Shown here in pieces: positions 10,737 through 22,961 of a DNA stretch of 64,000 nucleotides (position 1 is the first letter of the stretch; every line of letters begins with the position of its first letter). Where the stretch lies: contig CM053336.1 in NCBI GenBank assembly GCA_028583605.1, positions 24,475,004-24,539,003 on the forward strand, written 5' to 3'. A program made the translations under genes and the position numbers. The notes under the pieces are model-generated. The model was not told the DNA's origin. It was given only the letters and a program-made list of their open reading frames with translations, and searched no databases. Source of the stretch: Dastarcus helophoroides (taxonomy: Eukaryota; Arthropoda; Insecta; Coleoptera; Bothrideridae).

Positions 10737-13148
10737 TAGGGATGACAAATCAAAAAGGTTTACAGCGAAGCAACTACAAGGCTAAAAATTTTGTGCGGGC
10801 CGCATGTGAGAAAAATCTAAACGCTGGGGCGTTTGCACCCCCTGGTTCAAGAAGCAAACTAAAAATTTGTATATATTCAATTGGAGGACTTTCCAATTCT
10901 TCAGAATTTATCCTTTTCTAGAAACATTTTCGCGAAATTTCTACCTTTTCTCAAATTTTGTATATTTTCTTACAAAATTTGAATTTTTCTTTTAAAATTT
11001 TGCATTTATTAATAAAATTTGCCTTCTTTCATCAAACATGTCTCAAAATTTTGAATTTAAAAGTTCCTCGTTTTTTTTCTGAAATTTCGTTATTTCTCGA
11101 AATTCGACTTTTCCTGAATCTTTCGCCTTCTTTTGATTCTGAAAATTTAAGCTTGTTTATTAAAATTTGCCTTTTTTTTTAAATCTGGTCGATCTTTTGA
11201 CAAAAAGGTATTTTTTTGAAATTTAAAATTTTTGTGAAAGGACAAAAATTTCTTTGTAAATTTCAACCCTTTTTTAATTTAAATTTCTGGTAGTTTCAAC
11301 TTGTTTGTCAAAATTTCGATGTGTTATTATAATATTTGACATTTTCTAACGCCTGCTGAGGCAAAGTAGGGAGCCTGTCGTCCTCTGACTCGTCCAGAGA
11401 AAATAAATATTCGATTTTTCTTTTAAAATTTACTCTGTATTTCGAAGTTTTACTAAGATTAAATGCTTTTTCTCAAAATTTAAACCTTTTTTGCAAAATT
11501 TGTCTTAGAATTATCGTCTTTTTCTCGGGGTGTTGACCATTTTTTTTTGACTATTTTCTGTTCATTTCAAAGTTTTCCCGAATTTTTTTCCAAATTTCGA
11601 TATTTTTCTAAACATTTATTAAAAATCTCGATCTTTTAGATTCTGATTTTTTTTTAGAAATTCTGACTGGTTTCCTAAAATTTGCCTTTTACAGGAAATC
11701 CTAATTTTTATCTCAGTATCCAATATTTATTATTTCAATATTTTTTTTCATTTTTTTGTTGGTAAATTTGTCTTTTTTTTTCAAAATTTCGAATTTTTCT
11801 AAAATAGTCTTTTATCTAAAAGTCGCCTGTCTTCAAAATTTGTCTTTTACGAAATTTCCATTTGGTTTTCTAACTGACTTTTTCAAAAATGGTTTATTTA
11901 TTTCAAAATTTTGTCATTTTCGTGAATATTTGTCTTTTTCAATAAACTACGACTTTTAGATCAAACAGTTTTATGGTTCTAACAATATTTTTGGATTTCG
12001 AGAAAAAGATTTCTTGTAAATTGAAGATCTCCACTGAATTTAAATTTTAGGAACAATGTTTTTGAATCTGGCGATTTTTCTTTCTCAGAGTTGGGCTTTT
12101 TTTGAAAATTGCTTTTCTTCATAAAATTAGATCCTTGAAAATATTGATTTTTTTTGAATTTTGCACATTTCTTGAGTTTTTGAGAAAGGTTAGGTTTTTA
12201 TTTCCAATATGAATTATTGAAAATTTCAATTTTTTAAATTTTCCACCTAAAATTGGACTTTCGTTTGGAAATTTAAAAGTTTCCTACAAAATTCAATATT
12301 TTTTTGGAATTTGTAACGTAATTTTCAAAAATCCTAAATTTTTTTCGAAGTCTTTGTTTTCTCTGATTTTTAAAAAATTTTCTTCCCGATAATTTCAACT
12401 TGTCCAAAATTCATGTTGTTCTCCAAATTTTAACTTTTAACTCAAAATTCAATTAGATCTGTTTTTGGACATTTCCATTTAAAATGGTAATTTTTCCAAA
12501 GATTTAGACTTTTTCATAAAATTTGTTTATTTTTTTCAAATTGTATCGAAATTTTAATAGAAATCTTAACAATGAGAATCCTGAAAAAAATATTTCTTGA
12601 AATTTTTTTAAAATATGACAAAATTGAAATAAAATAAAAATTCTGAAATCATTATTTTTAAAAGTTGCACTTTTTTTACCTGAATTCGACTTGTTCTGGA
12701 AATTACAACTCTATTTACAAAAATTTCTTTTTGGAAAATTCGTCTCTTTTACATTTCCACTTTTTCGAAATTTCAACATTTCTTAAAGTTCTCCAAAAAG
12801 TTTTTTCTTACGATTGGACTTTTTTCAAAATTTTGACTTTAATTTGAAAATGCGATGTCTCCAATTCTGTAGTTTTTAGGTAAAAATATACATTACTAAG
12901 CCAGAAGGTTTTCTTTTTTACCCATGAGTTTTTTTGAATAATTGTTGATGCACCCCATTAAAGAAAATCATGCCTACGCTCACGCCCAAGGTATTTCATG
13001 AATCGTGGCAATTTATTTATTTTTTTCATCAAATTGTTTGACATTTACTTTTCCAAAATTTTTACGTAAAACAGTAGAGTTTAGGAGGGCCGCAAATAAA
13101 TGTTAAGAAGGCCGTAGTGGCCCGCGGGCCGCGACTTGCTCATCCCTG
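10737..13148 (+). mobile_element. hAT-type non-autonomous element 1, minisatellite-filled
   Basis: The left end reads TAGGGATGACAAAT and the right end, on the other strand, CAGGGATGAGCAAG. The element is flanked by perfect 8-bp direct repeats TTCTACCA (10729-10736 and 13149-13156), the target-duplication size of hAT elements. Subterminal DNA is GC-rich (GCGGGCCGC motifs). Nearly all of the interior is a degenerate T-rich array of about 20-26 bp units around TTTTCAAAATTTCGACTTT. No transposase is visible; open frames in the array are spurious. Confidence 0.88.
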
Positions 13149-13156
13149 TTCTACCA

Positions 13157-13774
13157 GATCCTAAAGAAGCAGCAAGTTCGAAGAAAATTCTAAGATATGG
13201 AATATCTATGTAATTAAAGCTAGTTCCCAAATCAAGAACAACTAGGGGATATAAGCAAGTATTACAAGCGCAAACATTTATACATTTCAGAATGAAGCCC
13301 CAGGCACTAACTATGTAATGATAAAAGTTCCATCAATTTCTGAATTATTTGAAGGATATCGTTGTGAAGAGTTTTGTAAATTAACATTGGATGATATTGA
13401 AAAATAAGAAACATCTTTAGCGATTCATATTGTGGCGACTAAAAACAACGTCAATTTTAGTTTTGTATGATTGGAAGCTCGATAAATTAATTAGCATAAA
13501 TATCTCTGCAATTACTTTCCACGAAAACAAATATAAGTAGCCGTTCAGATTGTAATATTAATTACAATTTTTCTAATAATATTAATTATAATTTTCTAAA
13601 TAAATAATTAACTATCTGAATAATATTTATATTAATGTTTTGCAATAGTATATTCTTTTTAATTTTATTAATAGAGCTTTCTATTTGGAAAAGAATGCAT
13701 ATTGCTTTACGTCATACACACAGCATTTCCCAACTATTGAGTCGCGACTTGGCACCAGACGAAAATAAAATATC
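13157..13774. other. Intergenic DNA, nothing recognised
   Basis: AT-rich sequence between element 1 and the truncated relative. The open frame 13635-13862 has no recognisable motif. Confidence 0.4.
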
Positions 13775-15498
13775 GGGAGAAAATAAATATTCGATTTTTT
13801 TACTCAAATTCACTCCTTTTCCAAATTTTGCTAAAATCAGCTTCCTTTCGAGAAATGTCTAAATTTCACTAAGATTAAAGGTTTTTTCCTAAAATTTAGA
13901 TATTTTTCGCAAAAGTTCCTTTGTGATATCGTCTTTTTCTCGAAGTTTAAGAATTTTTTCTTAAATTTCGTCTTTTTTTTTTAATTAGAATTTCTTTGAA
14001 TAATTTTTTGTCTAATTCAAAGTGTTCTCATATTTCGGTTTTTTTTTTCACATTTCGATATTCTTCTGAACATTTGACTGAACATTTCGATCTGTTAGAT
14101 TCTGATTTTTTTAGAGATTTTGACTAGTTTCCTGAAAGCTTGCCTTTTTCAGGTAGACGTGGTTTTTATCTCAATATCCGATATTAAATATTTCTACAAA
14201 TTGTTTCTTTTTCCTGGTAAATTCGTCTTAGTTTTTTCAAAATTTTGAATTTGTCTAAAATAGTATTTTACCTAAAATTCGCCTGTTCCTCAAAGTATGT
14301 TTTTTTTTTTTCGAAATTTTGATTTTATTTTCAAAATGCTACTTTTTAGGCTTCTCCAAAAATGACTTGTTTATTTCAAAATTTTGTCATTTTTCTGAAT
14401 ATTTGTTTTGGCTGTCATGGTTTTATAATCCTCAAAATATTCATTTTTCTCTATAAATTAGATCAAAATGTTAATAAAAATTAGGCGAAACATGTTTTTG
14501 GGGATTTCGAGAAAAAGATTTCTTGTAAATTTAATATCTCTCCTGAATTTTAAATTTTGGAAACCAAAATTGGACTTTCTCTGAAAATTGTGTCATTCAC
14601 AAAATTAGACCTTTGGAAATTTTGACTTTTTTCGAATTTTGAACATTTCTCTAATTTTTAAGAAAGGTTAGGTTTTTATTTGTAATATGATTTAAAATTC
14701 CAACTTTTCCAGTTTTCCTTTTAAAATTGAAATTTCTATTTGGAAATATGGAATATTTTCTAGAAAGTTCGATATTTCTCTGGAAATTGCAACGTAATTT
14801 CAAAAATCGTAATTCAAAGTCTTTGTTTTTTCTGATATTTTTATTTGATTCCCAGGAATTTTAAATTGCCAAAATTCATCTTATTTCCCAAATTTTGACT
14901 CATTATTCGATATTATCTGTTTCTGGACCTCTCCATTTAAAATTTGTTTATTTTTTTAAAATAGGATCGTCATTTTAATAGAAATTTAAAAATTTGAGAG
15001 CAATGTTTTTGGGATATTTTAAAAACAATATTTTGAAAAATTTCAAGAATATGACAAAATTGAAATAAAATAAAAATTCTGAGAAAATTATCTTGAAAAA
15101 TTTGCAATGTTTGTTCCCTGAACTCCACTTGCTCTGGAAATCACCACTTTTTTTACAAAAATTAACCTTTGGAAACATCGTTTTTTTTTTGCTTCTACGC
15201 TTTTTCGAAATTTCGACCTTTATTAAAATTTTTTAAAAGATTTTGTCTTAATATTGGGCTTTTTTGGAAATTTTGATTTAAATCTGAAAATGCGATCTTC
15301 CAAGTTCTGTAGTTTTGAGGTTAAAATAGATGGTACTCAGCCAGAAGCTTTTCTTTTCTGCCCATAAATTTTTTACGAAGATTGTTGCCCCCCCCCCCCT
15401 CTCTTAAAAACAATTCTGCCAACGCTCATGTCCAAAATATTTAATGATTTGCATTGGATGTCTGATTAATCGTGGAAATTCATTAAAAATGTCCAAAT

Positions 15499-18400
15499 TA
15501 GGGATGTAACGAATGTTGTTAATTTTCCCACATTAGCGAATGCGAATGGGAATATGCATTTCCCACATTCAGAAACGCGAATGCGAATGCCGGCAGTTAA
15601 ATTTTTTTTAAAGAAAAGTCGCATTTTCCAGAATATACTGAAAAAAACAGTTTCCAAAAATATTGTTCTTACAATTCTTATTTTCATTTAAATTTTGAAA
15701 TAGTATCAAAATTTATGGAAAAATTTTGTCCAAATTTCGTAAAAATATTATTTCCGAAATTTTTGTTTTTACTAATATTTTAATTCAATTTTAGAAAAAT
15801 AAACGAATTTCCAAAAACAGTCGAGTTTTGGATAAAAAGCTCAATTTTAAGTAGAAATTTTTAGAAACATAAGCCGTTTAGTCCAAACTTCGAGAATAAG
15901 ACGAATTTGAGCAATAGAATAAAATTTCCATACAGTCAAAATCTCGAAAAAAAGGGCGATATTTTTAAGAAATATTTAAAACTTCCAGTACAGTCTAATT
16001 TTGAAAAAAAGGTATAATTTTGAGTATAAATTCGTAATTTAGAAAAAGCCCAATAATTATAATAAAAAAATACAGTTTTTGAATGAAGTCTGAATTTTCA
16101 TAAAATCCAATCTCTACTAATATATAAATGCGAAAATGTCTTTTTCTGTCTGTTTGTCTGCTTCGGTATTGCCAAATCTCGCGCACTTTCTCGATTTTCT
16201 ACTCTCGTGGTTATAGCACGATACATTTTCTATGTAAATAAATGCACAGCCTGGTAATAAGGACCCGACGACATCGTCATCTAGCGACGAGGTTTCATGT
16301 ATTTTAAAAATCAAAATTTTGAGAAAAATCCATTGTTTCAGAATAATAAATTTTTTTTAAAAAGTGTGAATTTTTAAATTTTAGACATAAAAATGCAATT
16401 TACGAGAAAACAGTCAAAACTTCAGAGAAAATCGAAATTTTGGGAAAAAGTGGAAATTGTCACAAAAAATTTGAAAATTTTAAAAAAGTTGCAAGTCTGA
16501 AAATGGTAATGTCCTAAGAAAAACATCGAAATTTGATAACAAACGATAAGGATTTTTAAAAAAATAAAAATTCTGAAAACAGCTTGAAAAAGATTGACAT
16601 TTTGAGAAAAAACCAATTTTTGTGAAACATGGAAAGTTTCAAAAGGAAGTCGAATTTTTTAATTTTTTAAATAAAAATACCATTTTCTACATAAAAGTCG
16701 AAATTTCTAAGAATAGTAAAAATTCTTAAAAAATAGTCAAAAATTTTCATTAAATTTTAGAATTTTGAAAAAGGTTTAAATTCTAAAAGAAATTATATCT
16801 TAAAAAAAGCCGAATTTGATGACAGAAGGTAAACACTTTGAAAAATGGTAAACATTCTAAAAATAGGTTCGAAAATTTAAAAATCGGAATTGTAAGAAAA
16901 ATTCAATTTTTCAAAAAATGAAAATTTTCAAAAAAAAGTCTAAACTTTGAGGAAAATTTGAAATTTTTGAAAAAAGTTAAAAGTTTTCCAAAAAATTAAG
17001 GAATTGAAATACAGAACTTGTCCCCTGAAACCAAGAAAAATTAAACAACACAGCAAAGGCTGCTCTATCTATATTTTCAATATTTGAAGATAACCAAGGA
17101 CCGGTCCGTCCCACCAAAAATATTGAAATTTTGAAAAGAATTTAAATTTTGAAATTATAATATCTTAAGAAAAAACCATAATTTTGATGACAAAAGGTTA
17201 ACATTTTCAGAAAAACGAAAATTTTTCAAAAGAGTGAAAATTTGCTACATAAAAATCGAATTTTCCAAAAAATGCCAAAACTTAGGAAAATAATCAAAAA
17301 TCTGAAGAAAAGTAGAGATTAAAAATAGCGGTTTTAAGTAAGGCAATATTTTAACAGAATCTGGGTTAAAGAAACAAAATTTTAAAAAATTCAAAATTTT
17401 GTGAAACCAAAATTTTGTATCAAAATTTTCAAAAAATTTGAAAATAAATCAAAATCTTAATGAGAGCCAACATTATAAAAGGGTTTAAATTTACAAATTC
17501 AGTTAAAATTTGGAAGAAGTATAAATTTAAAAAAAATGGAAATTAGAAATTTTTAAAATATAAAGTCAAAATGTTAAAAAGACTCGAGATTTTTTATAAA
17601 AATCGATATCGGATGTAAAAAAAAATTGTTGCTTTTAAAAGTCAAAAGATGGAAAAGCTGAAATATCAAAAAAAAGTTGAATTTAGAATGGAATGTTTAA
17701 AAATTGAATTTAAAAACAGTCAGGTTTGCAAAGAAGCTGAAATTTCGAGTCAAAATTTTAAAAAGCGTTGCAAACATTTTGAATTACAAGATGGAAATTT
17801 TGAAATTGGGTCATAAATCTCAAAATATGTTCAAAAATGTGTTAAGCAATCAAAATTTTCCAAAAAGAAACTATTAAATAAAGTCAAAACTTTAAAACGC
17901 AAATTTTCCAAAAAGAAATTTTTAACAAAACCAGAAATTATCACGAAAAGTTTTCAAAAATGAAAATCAAAATATACCAAAAGTCACTGTTTTAATTGGA
18001 ATTTTAATTTGGAATTTTCAAAAAAAGTAAAAACTTCGAAAAAAATCGAAATTTTCCAAATTGAGTCAAAATTTTGAAAAAAACTTGAAACTTTGGGAGT
18101 CGAATGAGAAAATATCGACATCCAGAAAAAGTTGATTTTTTAAAATGTCGAAATTCTTAAAATACATAATTTTGAGTTCCCTGTAAAAATCGAATTCTTC
18201 AAAAAAAAAGTCGCAATTTCCAAGAATATGCTCCAAGAATCCTTGCTCTTTTTTCACGGGGACAAAGTCGCAGATATTCGCTAGTTTAATATAAAATCTG
18301 ATCCTTTGGAAAAACTTGATTAATTTCGAAATTTCGAGAAAAATATCATTTTCGAGGTAAAAATTGCAAGTTTCGATAATCACTTAAAAAAAAACAGTTA

Positions 18401-19081
18401 ACAAAATATCGACATTTTGAGAGAAAAATCAAAATTTGTTCTATAGAAAAAGGTTATTTAGGAAAAATTCGATTATTTTCAGAGAAAATTAAATCTCTTC
18501 CGAATTTGAAAAAAGGTCGAAAAAATTCAGCAGAGGCCAAATTTTAAGAAAAAAAAATCAACATTTCTCGAGAGAATATTTTTTTTTTTAACGATTACCT
18601 GAGTGAAGAACAAGCTCCCTCCCTCTCACTATGACGCCAGAAAGTATCCACTGTTGAGAATGACGTTGATATTTTGAGAAACAGGTTGGAATTTAAATTT
18701 TTTGGAATATTTATCTTTTTATAAAAATTCAAAACTTTTGAAGAATATTATTCAAAATTTCAAGATAAATAATATTCGAAACATTTTTACTTTTTTCTCA
18801 AAAGATGAACCAAATTTCAAAAAAAAAGGATAAATTTGATAAATAAGCCGAAATTTTTAAAAAGATGAATTAAAAAAAAACAGAAAAAGTCGAATTTTAA
18901 GAAATAGTAATATTTTCAAAAAAACGACTAAGTTTCACACAATGCATGGTTATTTCATAAACAATTATTTTATTTATTGCCAAATCATTCGCAATATATT
19001 CGCCTAATTTCTTGCGAATGCGAATATTAAAAAACATCCGAATATTTGCCAATGAGAATGCAAATATTTGTTACATCACTA
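15499..19081 (+). mobile_element. hAT-type non-autonomous element 2, nested, A-rich minisatellite
   Basis: The ends are TAGGGATGTAACGAAT (15499) and, inverted, TAGTGATGTAACAAAT (ending 19081). Flanks are GTCCAAAT and GTCCATAT, a 7/8 match as expected of an old 8-bp duplication. Both ends carry repeated GCGAATGCGAAT-type subterminal motifs. The interior is the same kind of degenerate minisatellite as element 1 but purine-rich on this strand, so its array runs in the opposite sense. A TATATAAATGCGAAAATGTC tract with CTGTCTG repeats lies at 16115-16150. No transposase is visible. Confidence 0.82.
16998..17122 (+). repeat. Dispersed repeat D, partial copy inside hAT element 2
   Basis: It carries the diagnostic TACAGAACTTGTCCCCTGAA and GAAGATAACCAAGGACCGGT segments shared with copies at 42045, 45436, 46258, 54925 and 61595. 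Confidence 0.7.
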
Positions 19082-19572
19082 GTCCATATTATAAAATTTT
19101 ACTGTCAAATTAGTATTGTTCTGTAAATATATTAATTTAATTTGTACTCATTTGGATCAGTGTCTATGTTCTATATTAGATGAGAAAGTACGGTTACGAA
19201 CAGTTCCTTCGAATCGAAATGTTGTCAACCTTGATTCAAATTGGTTAATTGAGTTTTGAATTTCCTGGCCATCTTTACTTCTATCCGAAGGAGTTTCTTT
19301 TCTCAAATGTGGAAAATGTTTCGTGTTTCTGGACAACCTATGTTTCTTCCAAATGGTAACTTTCGTTTTTTTTTGCCAGATTGTTTGACAATTTCTTTTC
19401 CAACATTTTTATTTGAAGCAGTAAAGCTAGGAGGCCCACAAAACAATGTTGGGCGGGCCGCATAGCCACGGGCCGCGTCTTACACATCCCTGATTTAGAA
19501 GAGAATTAGCCCCACCTATATTACAAACAAAGCAAAACTTGTCTGTAGATTAGCAGAAATGGAAAATACTAT

Positions 19573-21803
19573 ACAGGGTATGTCTTTTGAATTTTTTGAG
19601 AAAAATGCAATTTTGGATTTGCTAATCACCCGGTATAACTCCAAATGTTACTCAATTAAAATTACATCTGTTTCTAAGAAAAGTATATTACGAAATAATC
19701 TACACTAGAATTAAAATCATTTAGGCGTTTCCCCTTTCAAGGGAGCTTGCAATTAAGGCTTAATTTTCATGGTTTTTCTAAATATCTCAAAAATCTTAAA
19801 AACCATTAACCGCAAACCTCAATTGTTTGATATTTTAATTAAACATACCGGGTGTCCCACCGGGAATCACCGCGATCGATATCTGGCAAGGTAATCAATT
19901 AAAACAGTTGAAAATTTGGCAACTTAGCAAAGACGTTAGGACCAACATAACTAAAATATTCGCAACGTTGTAGTATTTCCGGTTATACCAGAAGTTGACA
20001 CCAATTTTGTTATTTTAATGAAGACACCCTATATATTTTTGCATTTTTGGATTTAATTTGATATTCTAAGGCCACTGTAAATAATAAATATTGTTCCTAA
20101 AATTTATAGTTTTTGAGGTAATTGAATTTTTATAAAAAATTTGACAGATTCAAGGTTCCACGAAATTCTTTGCCCCCTTTTCCAGAAACTAGATATTTAC
20201 TTTATATTTAGTGCGTAAGTAGAACACATACGATTCTATTTTGCACAATTTTAATAAGTTCACAAAGATTATAACGAGTGTTAAATTCAGGTATACAGAT
20301 TTTGGTAAATTCAAACAGCGATAACTTTGTTATCTCAAATGGAACACCCTATATTTTTTCAGCTCATCTTATGTAGATTTTAGTTTTCTTTCACCTAATA
20401 TATGCTTTTTAGGAAATGCTCTTATAACTTTTAGAAATAATTGCAATTTTTACTTTTTGTTTGCCATTTCACATTAAATGAACTATTGTCGAGTCGCATA
20501 TCATTGACATTATGAGTAGAAATAATCTCTATCGACAATTATACTGTTAGGAAACCATTTGTGAAATTATTTTTAGTTTATTTTATAGTTTGTGGTGAAG
20601 TTAAAATAAAAACATGCCTGATCATATTTTTAGTAATGAGAATTATTTTAAATTGTTTATTATTTTCTGACCATGTAACAGACTAATATCACAAACATGT
20701 GAAACAGTGATAAATTTGCTGTTTGATATACAATAAAGCCTCCATGAAATCCAATAAAGCAAATGGTGGAAAATCTCACCAATTTCGACCCCGTCAAAGA
20801 GAAATCAGATAGAAAAAAATCTGTTGTTTATAATAAAAATGTCGAAATAGGATTTCTAATTATGTCAACTAGTCATGTTTTAATTGTAGCTTCATAACAC
20901 ACTATGAACTACTTATAAGTAATTTTGCTGATTAATTTATAATGTAAATGTCGATATGGATTGATTTTTAGTACATTTCATTTGTTTTCACTTATTATGT
21001 TACTGATATGCTACTCAATAAGAATTCAATGACCGTGAAATAAAAAGAAAAAGTTAAAATTGCAATTATTTCCAGAAGTTGTGAGAGTAACAATCGCAAT
21101 GCCTATATCTGTTTAAAGATAATTTAAATCTGCATTGGATAGATTAAAAAAGTACAGACTGTTCCATTTGAGATAACAAAGTTATTACTGTTTGAATTTA
21201 CCAAAATGTACAGTCGTGAAATCACCACTCGCTATAATGTTTTTTAATCTATGAAAGTTGTGTTCTTTTTATTTTCTAAATATGGAATAACTATCTAGTT
21301 TCTGAAAAGATACAAAGAATTTCGTGGAACCTTGCATCTATCAAATTTTTTATAAAAATCCAATTATCTCAAAAACTATAAATTTTAAGAACAATGTTTG
21401 GTATTTAAAGTGGCCTTAAAATATTAAATAAAATTTAAAAATGCAAAAATATATGGGGTCTCTCTCATTTAAAATAACGAAGCATAACCGGAAGTATAAC
21501 AACTTTGCGAATATTTGCGTTGTGTTGGCCTCGTCAACTTAGCTAAGTTGTTAAATTTTTAAATTTTTGTATAAGTACTTTGTCAGATATCGATCGCGGC
21601 AATTCCCAGTGGGACACACCGTATAGGGTGTTCTATTTAAAAATAAAGTATCTTAGGTGCCTCACCCGGTATAGGTTCATCCCGTGTAGTAAAAATTAAT
21701 TCTAGAATGTGCGCCTGATGCTAATGTACCTTCGACCAGAAATATTTTTGTTGGCCAAATATCTTTATTATTTTTATCTTTACCGTATTAACGACTCACC
21801 CTG
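19573..21803 (+). mobile_element. Family C arm fragment, split by family B copy 1
   Basis: 19573-19847 and 21622-21803 together align with about 25930-26396 of the intact family C element, including CAATTTTGGATTTGCTAA, the AATGTGYGCCT module and the terminal ACTCACCCTG before TA at 21804. The only interruption is the family B element, so C is the older insertion. Confidence 0.78.
19848..21621 (+). mobile_element. Family B foldback element, copy 1 (1774 bp)
   Basis: The ends are CCGGGTGTCCCACCGGGAAT and, inverted, CGGTGTGTCCCACTGGGAAT, followed by the shared CGCGATCGATATCTG. The arms are imperfect inverted copies of about 800 bp almost to a roughly 230-bp centre. TA lies on each side (19846-19847 and 21622-21623). 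Removing the element with one TA restores the family C sequence seen at 26210-26225, so TA is the target duplication, as for Tc1/mariner-type elements. No coding frame is present. Confidence 0.88.
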
Positions 21804-21805
21804 TA

Positions 21806-22224
21806 CATTGGATTAGAACCCGTTCAATTTTAAGAATTGAGTGCCTTTATTTTGATGATCTTAACGGGTTCTCATAACTAGGATATGGATAGTATAAGAG
21901 AAGAAACTGAGAAGTAGGTTACTTTTACGATGATATGGTGTGGGCATCTGCTATGAAAGAATTTTTCAAAGTTCGACTCTTAAGCAGACCAAAATGTGTT
22001 TGAAAATGTTCACCTAATAAAGTAATCTTCAGATTGCATAATTGGCTGTTTTAAAGTTATTTGTAGACGTTAATTGTAAAATATGTTTTTTTTTTCCTTA
22101 TCAATTTAACCCAAATCCACGAAAAATTCAGATTCAGAAACAGAAATTCAGATTAGTTTTGGACAATCTATGTTTATATCATTTAAAAGATCTAATATAT
22201 AACAAGGCCAATAGTAATATATAG
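21806..22224. other. Intergenic DNA, nothing recognised
   Basis: AT-rich, with an inverted pair AACCCGTT (21828) and AACGGGTT (21862). No supported gene. Confidence 0.4.
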
Positions 22225-22620
22225 GTGAGAAGTCTGGAGCGTGGGGGTAAAAGAAGAAAACAAACTCAAATTGAGGGAAAGAAGGATCCTGCAGAAAATA
22301 TATGGAGATGAAAAGAAACAGAATATCTGGAAGCTAAGAAATAATAAAGAATTACAGATTGTTTACCAGAAGGCACACATTGTAGGAATATTTACTGGAA
22401 AAAGAATACAATGGTTGGGCCACTTAGCCAGAATGGAACTAAAAAAAAATACCTCGGAAGCTGATGGATAATATTACAGGCAGGAGGAAAACAATGGAGG
22501 TATAAATTAACAAAAGACTTAGAAAAAATTGGGGTTCTAAATTGGAGAAAAACCTTAAGGCGGAAAATCTGGAAGAAAATTGCCACAGAAACCATGAACC
22601 CACTAGGTCTAAAGCGTTGC
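22225..22620 (+). pseudogene. Non-LTR retrotransposon C-terminal tail fragment
   Basis: The frame from about 22241 reads a RERRILQKIYG stretch, then NNKELQ, then RIQWLGHLARME, in the order and spacing typical of the C-terminal region of insect LINE polyproteins. It then breaks (stop at 22469-22471) and continues in other frames with a NWRKTLRRKIWKKI-like stretch. No RT domain is present, as in a 5'-truncated and decayed copy. The clade is not resolved. Confidence 0.7.
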
Positions 22621-22905
22621 TTTATGTTTACATAAAGTGAGATATTAACATAACATTTTTCTGGTATGACAAAAATTTCGATTACAACAAAAAAATAGTT
22701 TTTCTTGATACATTCCAATCCATATCAAATTTGTACTTAGTCAACTATTTGTTAACAGACCTGAGAAATTTGATGTGGTTGATTTTTTATCTGTAAAACA
22801 AAAGTAATCCTCTAGATTTATGATTTAACCAATTTTTTAAAATTGCCTATTGTCTTATTCTAAACAATTATTAATAGTAATAAAAAATGAAAATAATTTT
22901 TGTGT

Positions 22906-22939
22906 GGGTTTTCCAAATTTAATTAAATTTAATTCAGTT
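22906..22939 (+). promoter_or_regulatory. Core promoter of peptide gene 2: kappaB-like box and initiator
   Basis: GGGTTTTCC at 22906-22914 and initiator TCAGTT at 22934-22939, about 22 bp before the ATG. Both are conserved in position with gene 1. GGGTTTTCC fits Rel/NF-kappaB consensus sites used in insect immune promoters; function is inferred. Confidence 0.48.
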
Positions 22940-22961
22940 TAGTTGCAGCTTTGTGAACATC

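Larger units (their letters stand above)
13775..19492 (+). mobile_element. Truncated relative of hAT element 1, split by hAT element 2
   Basis: 13775-15498 follows element 1 from about 11397 onward, starting with the shared GAGAAAATAAATATTCGATTT, and ends at ATTAATCGTGG. After the nested hAT at 15499-19081 the sequence resumes and ends with the same GC-rich terminus (GGCCGCGTCTTACACATCCCTG) at 19492. The left terminus is missing, so no target duplication can be tested. About 280 bp at 19090-19370 has no counterpart in element 1. Confidence 0.75.

Noticed and set aside
16117..16314. 65-codon minus-strand frame inside hAT element 2
   Set aside because: It overlaps a CTGTCTG-rich repeat tract of a kind common in insect repeats, has no domain and lies in a non-coding element.
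18066..18383. 105-codon minus-strand frame in A-rich minisatellite
   Set aside because: Phe/Ile/Lys/Asn-rich product of the AAAATTT array; not a gene.
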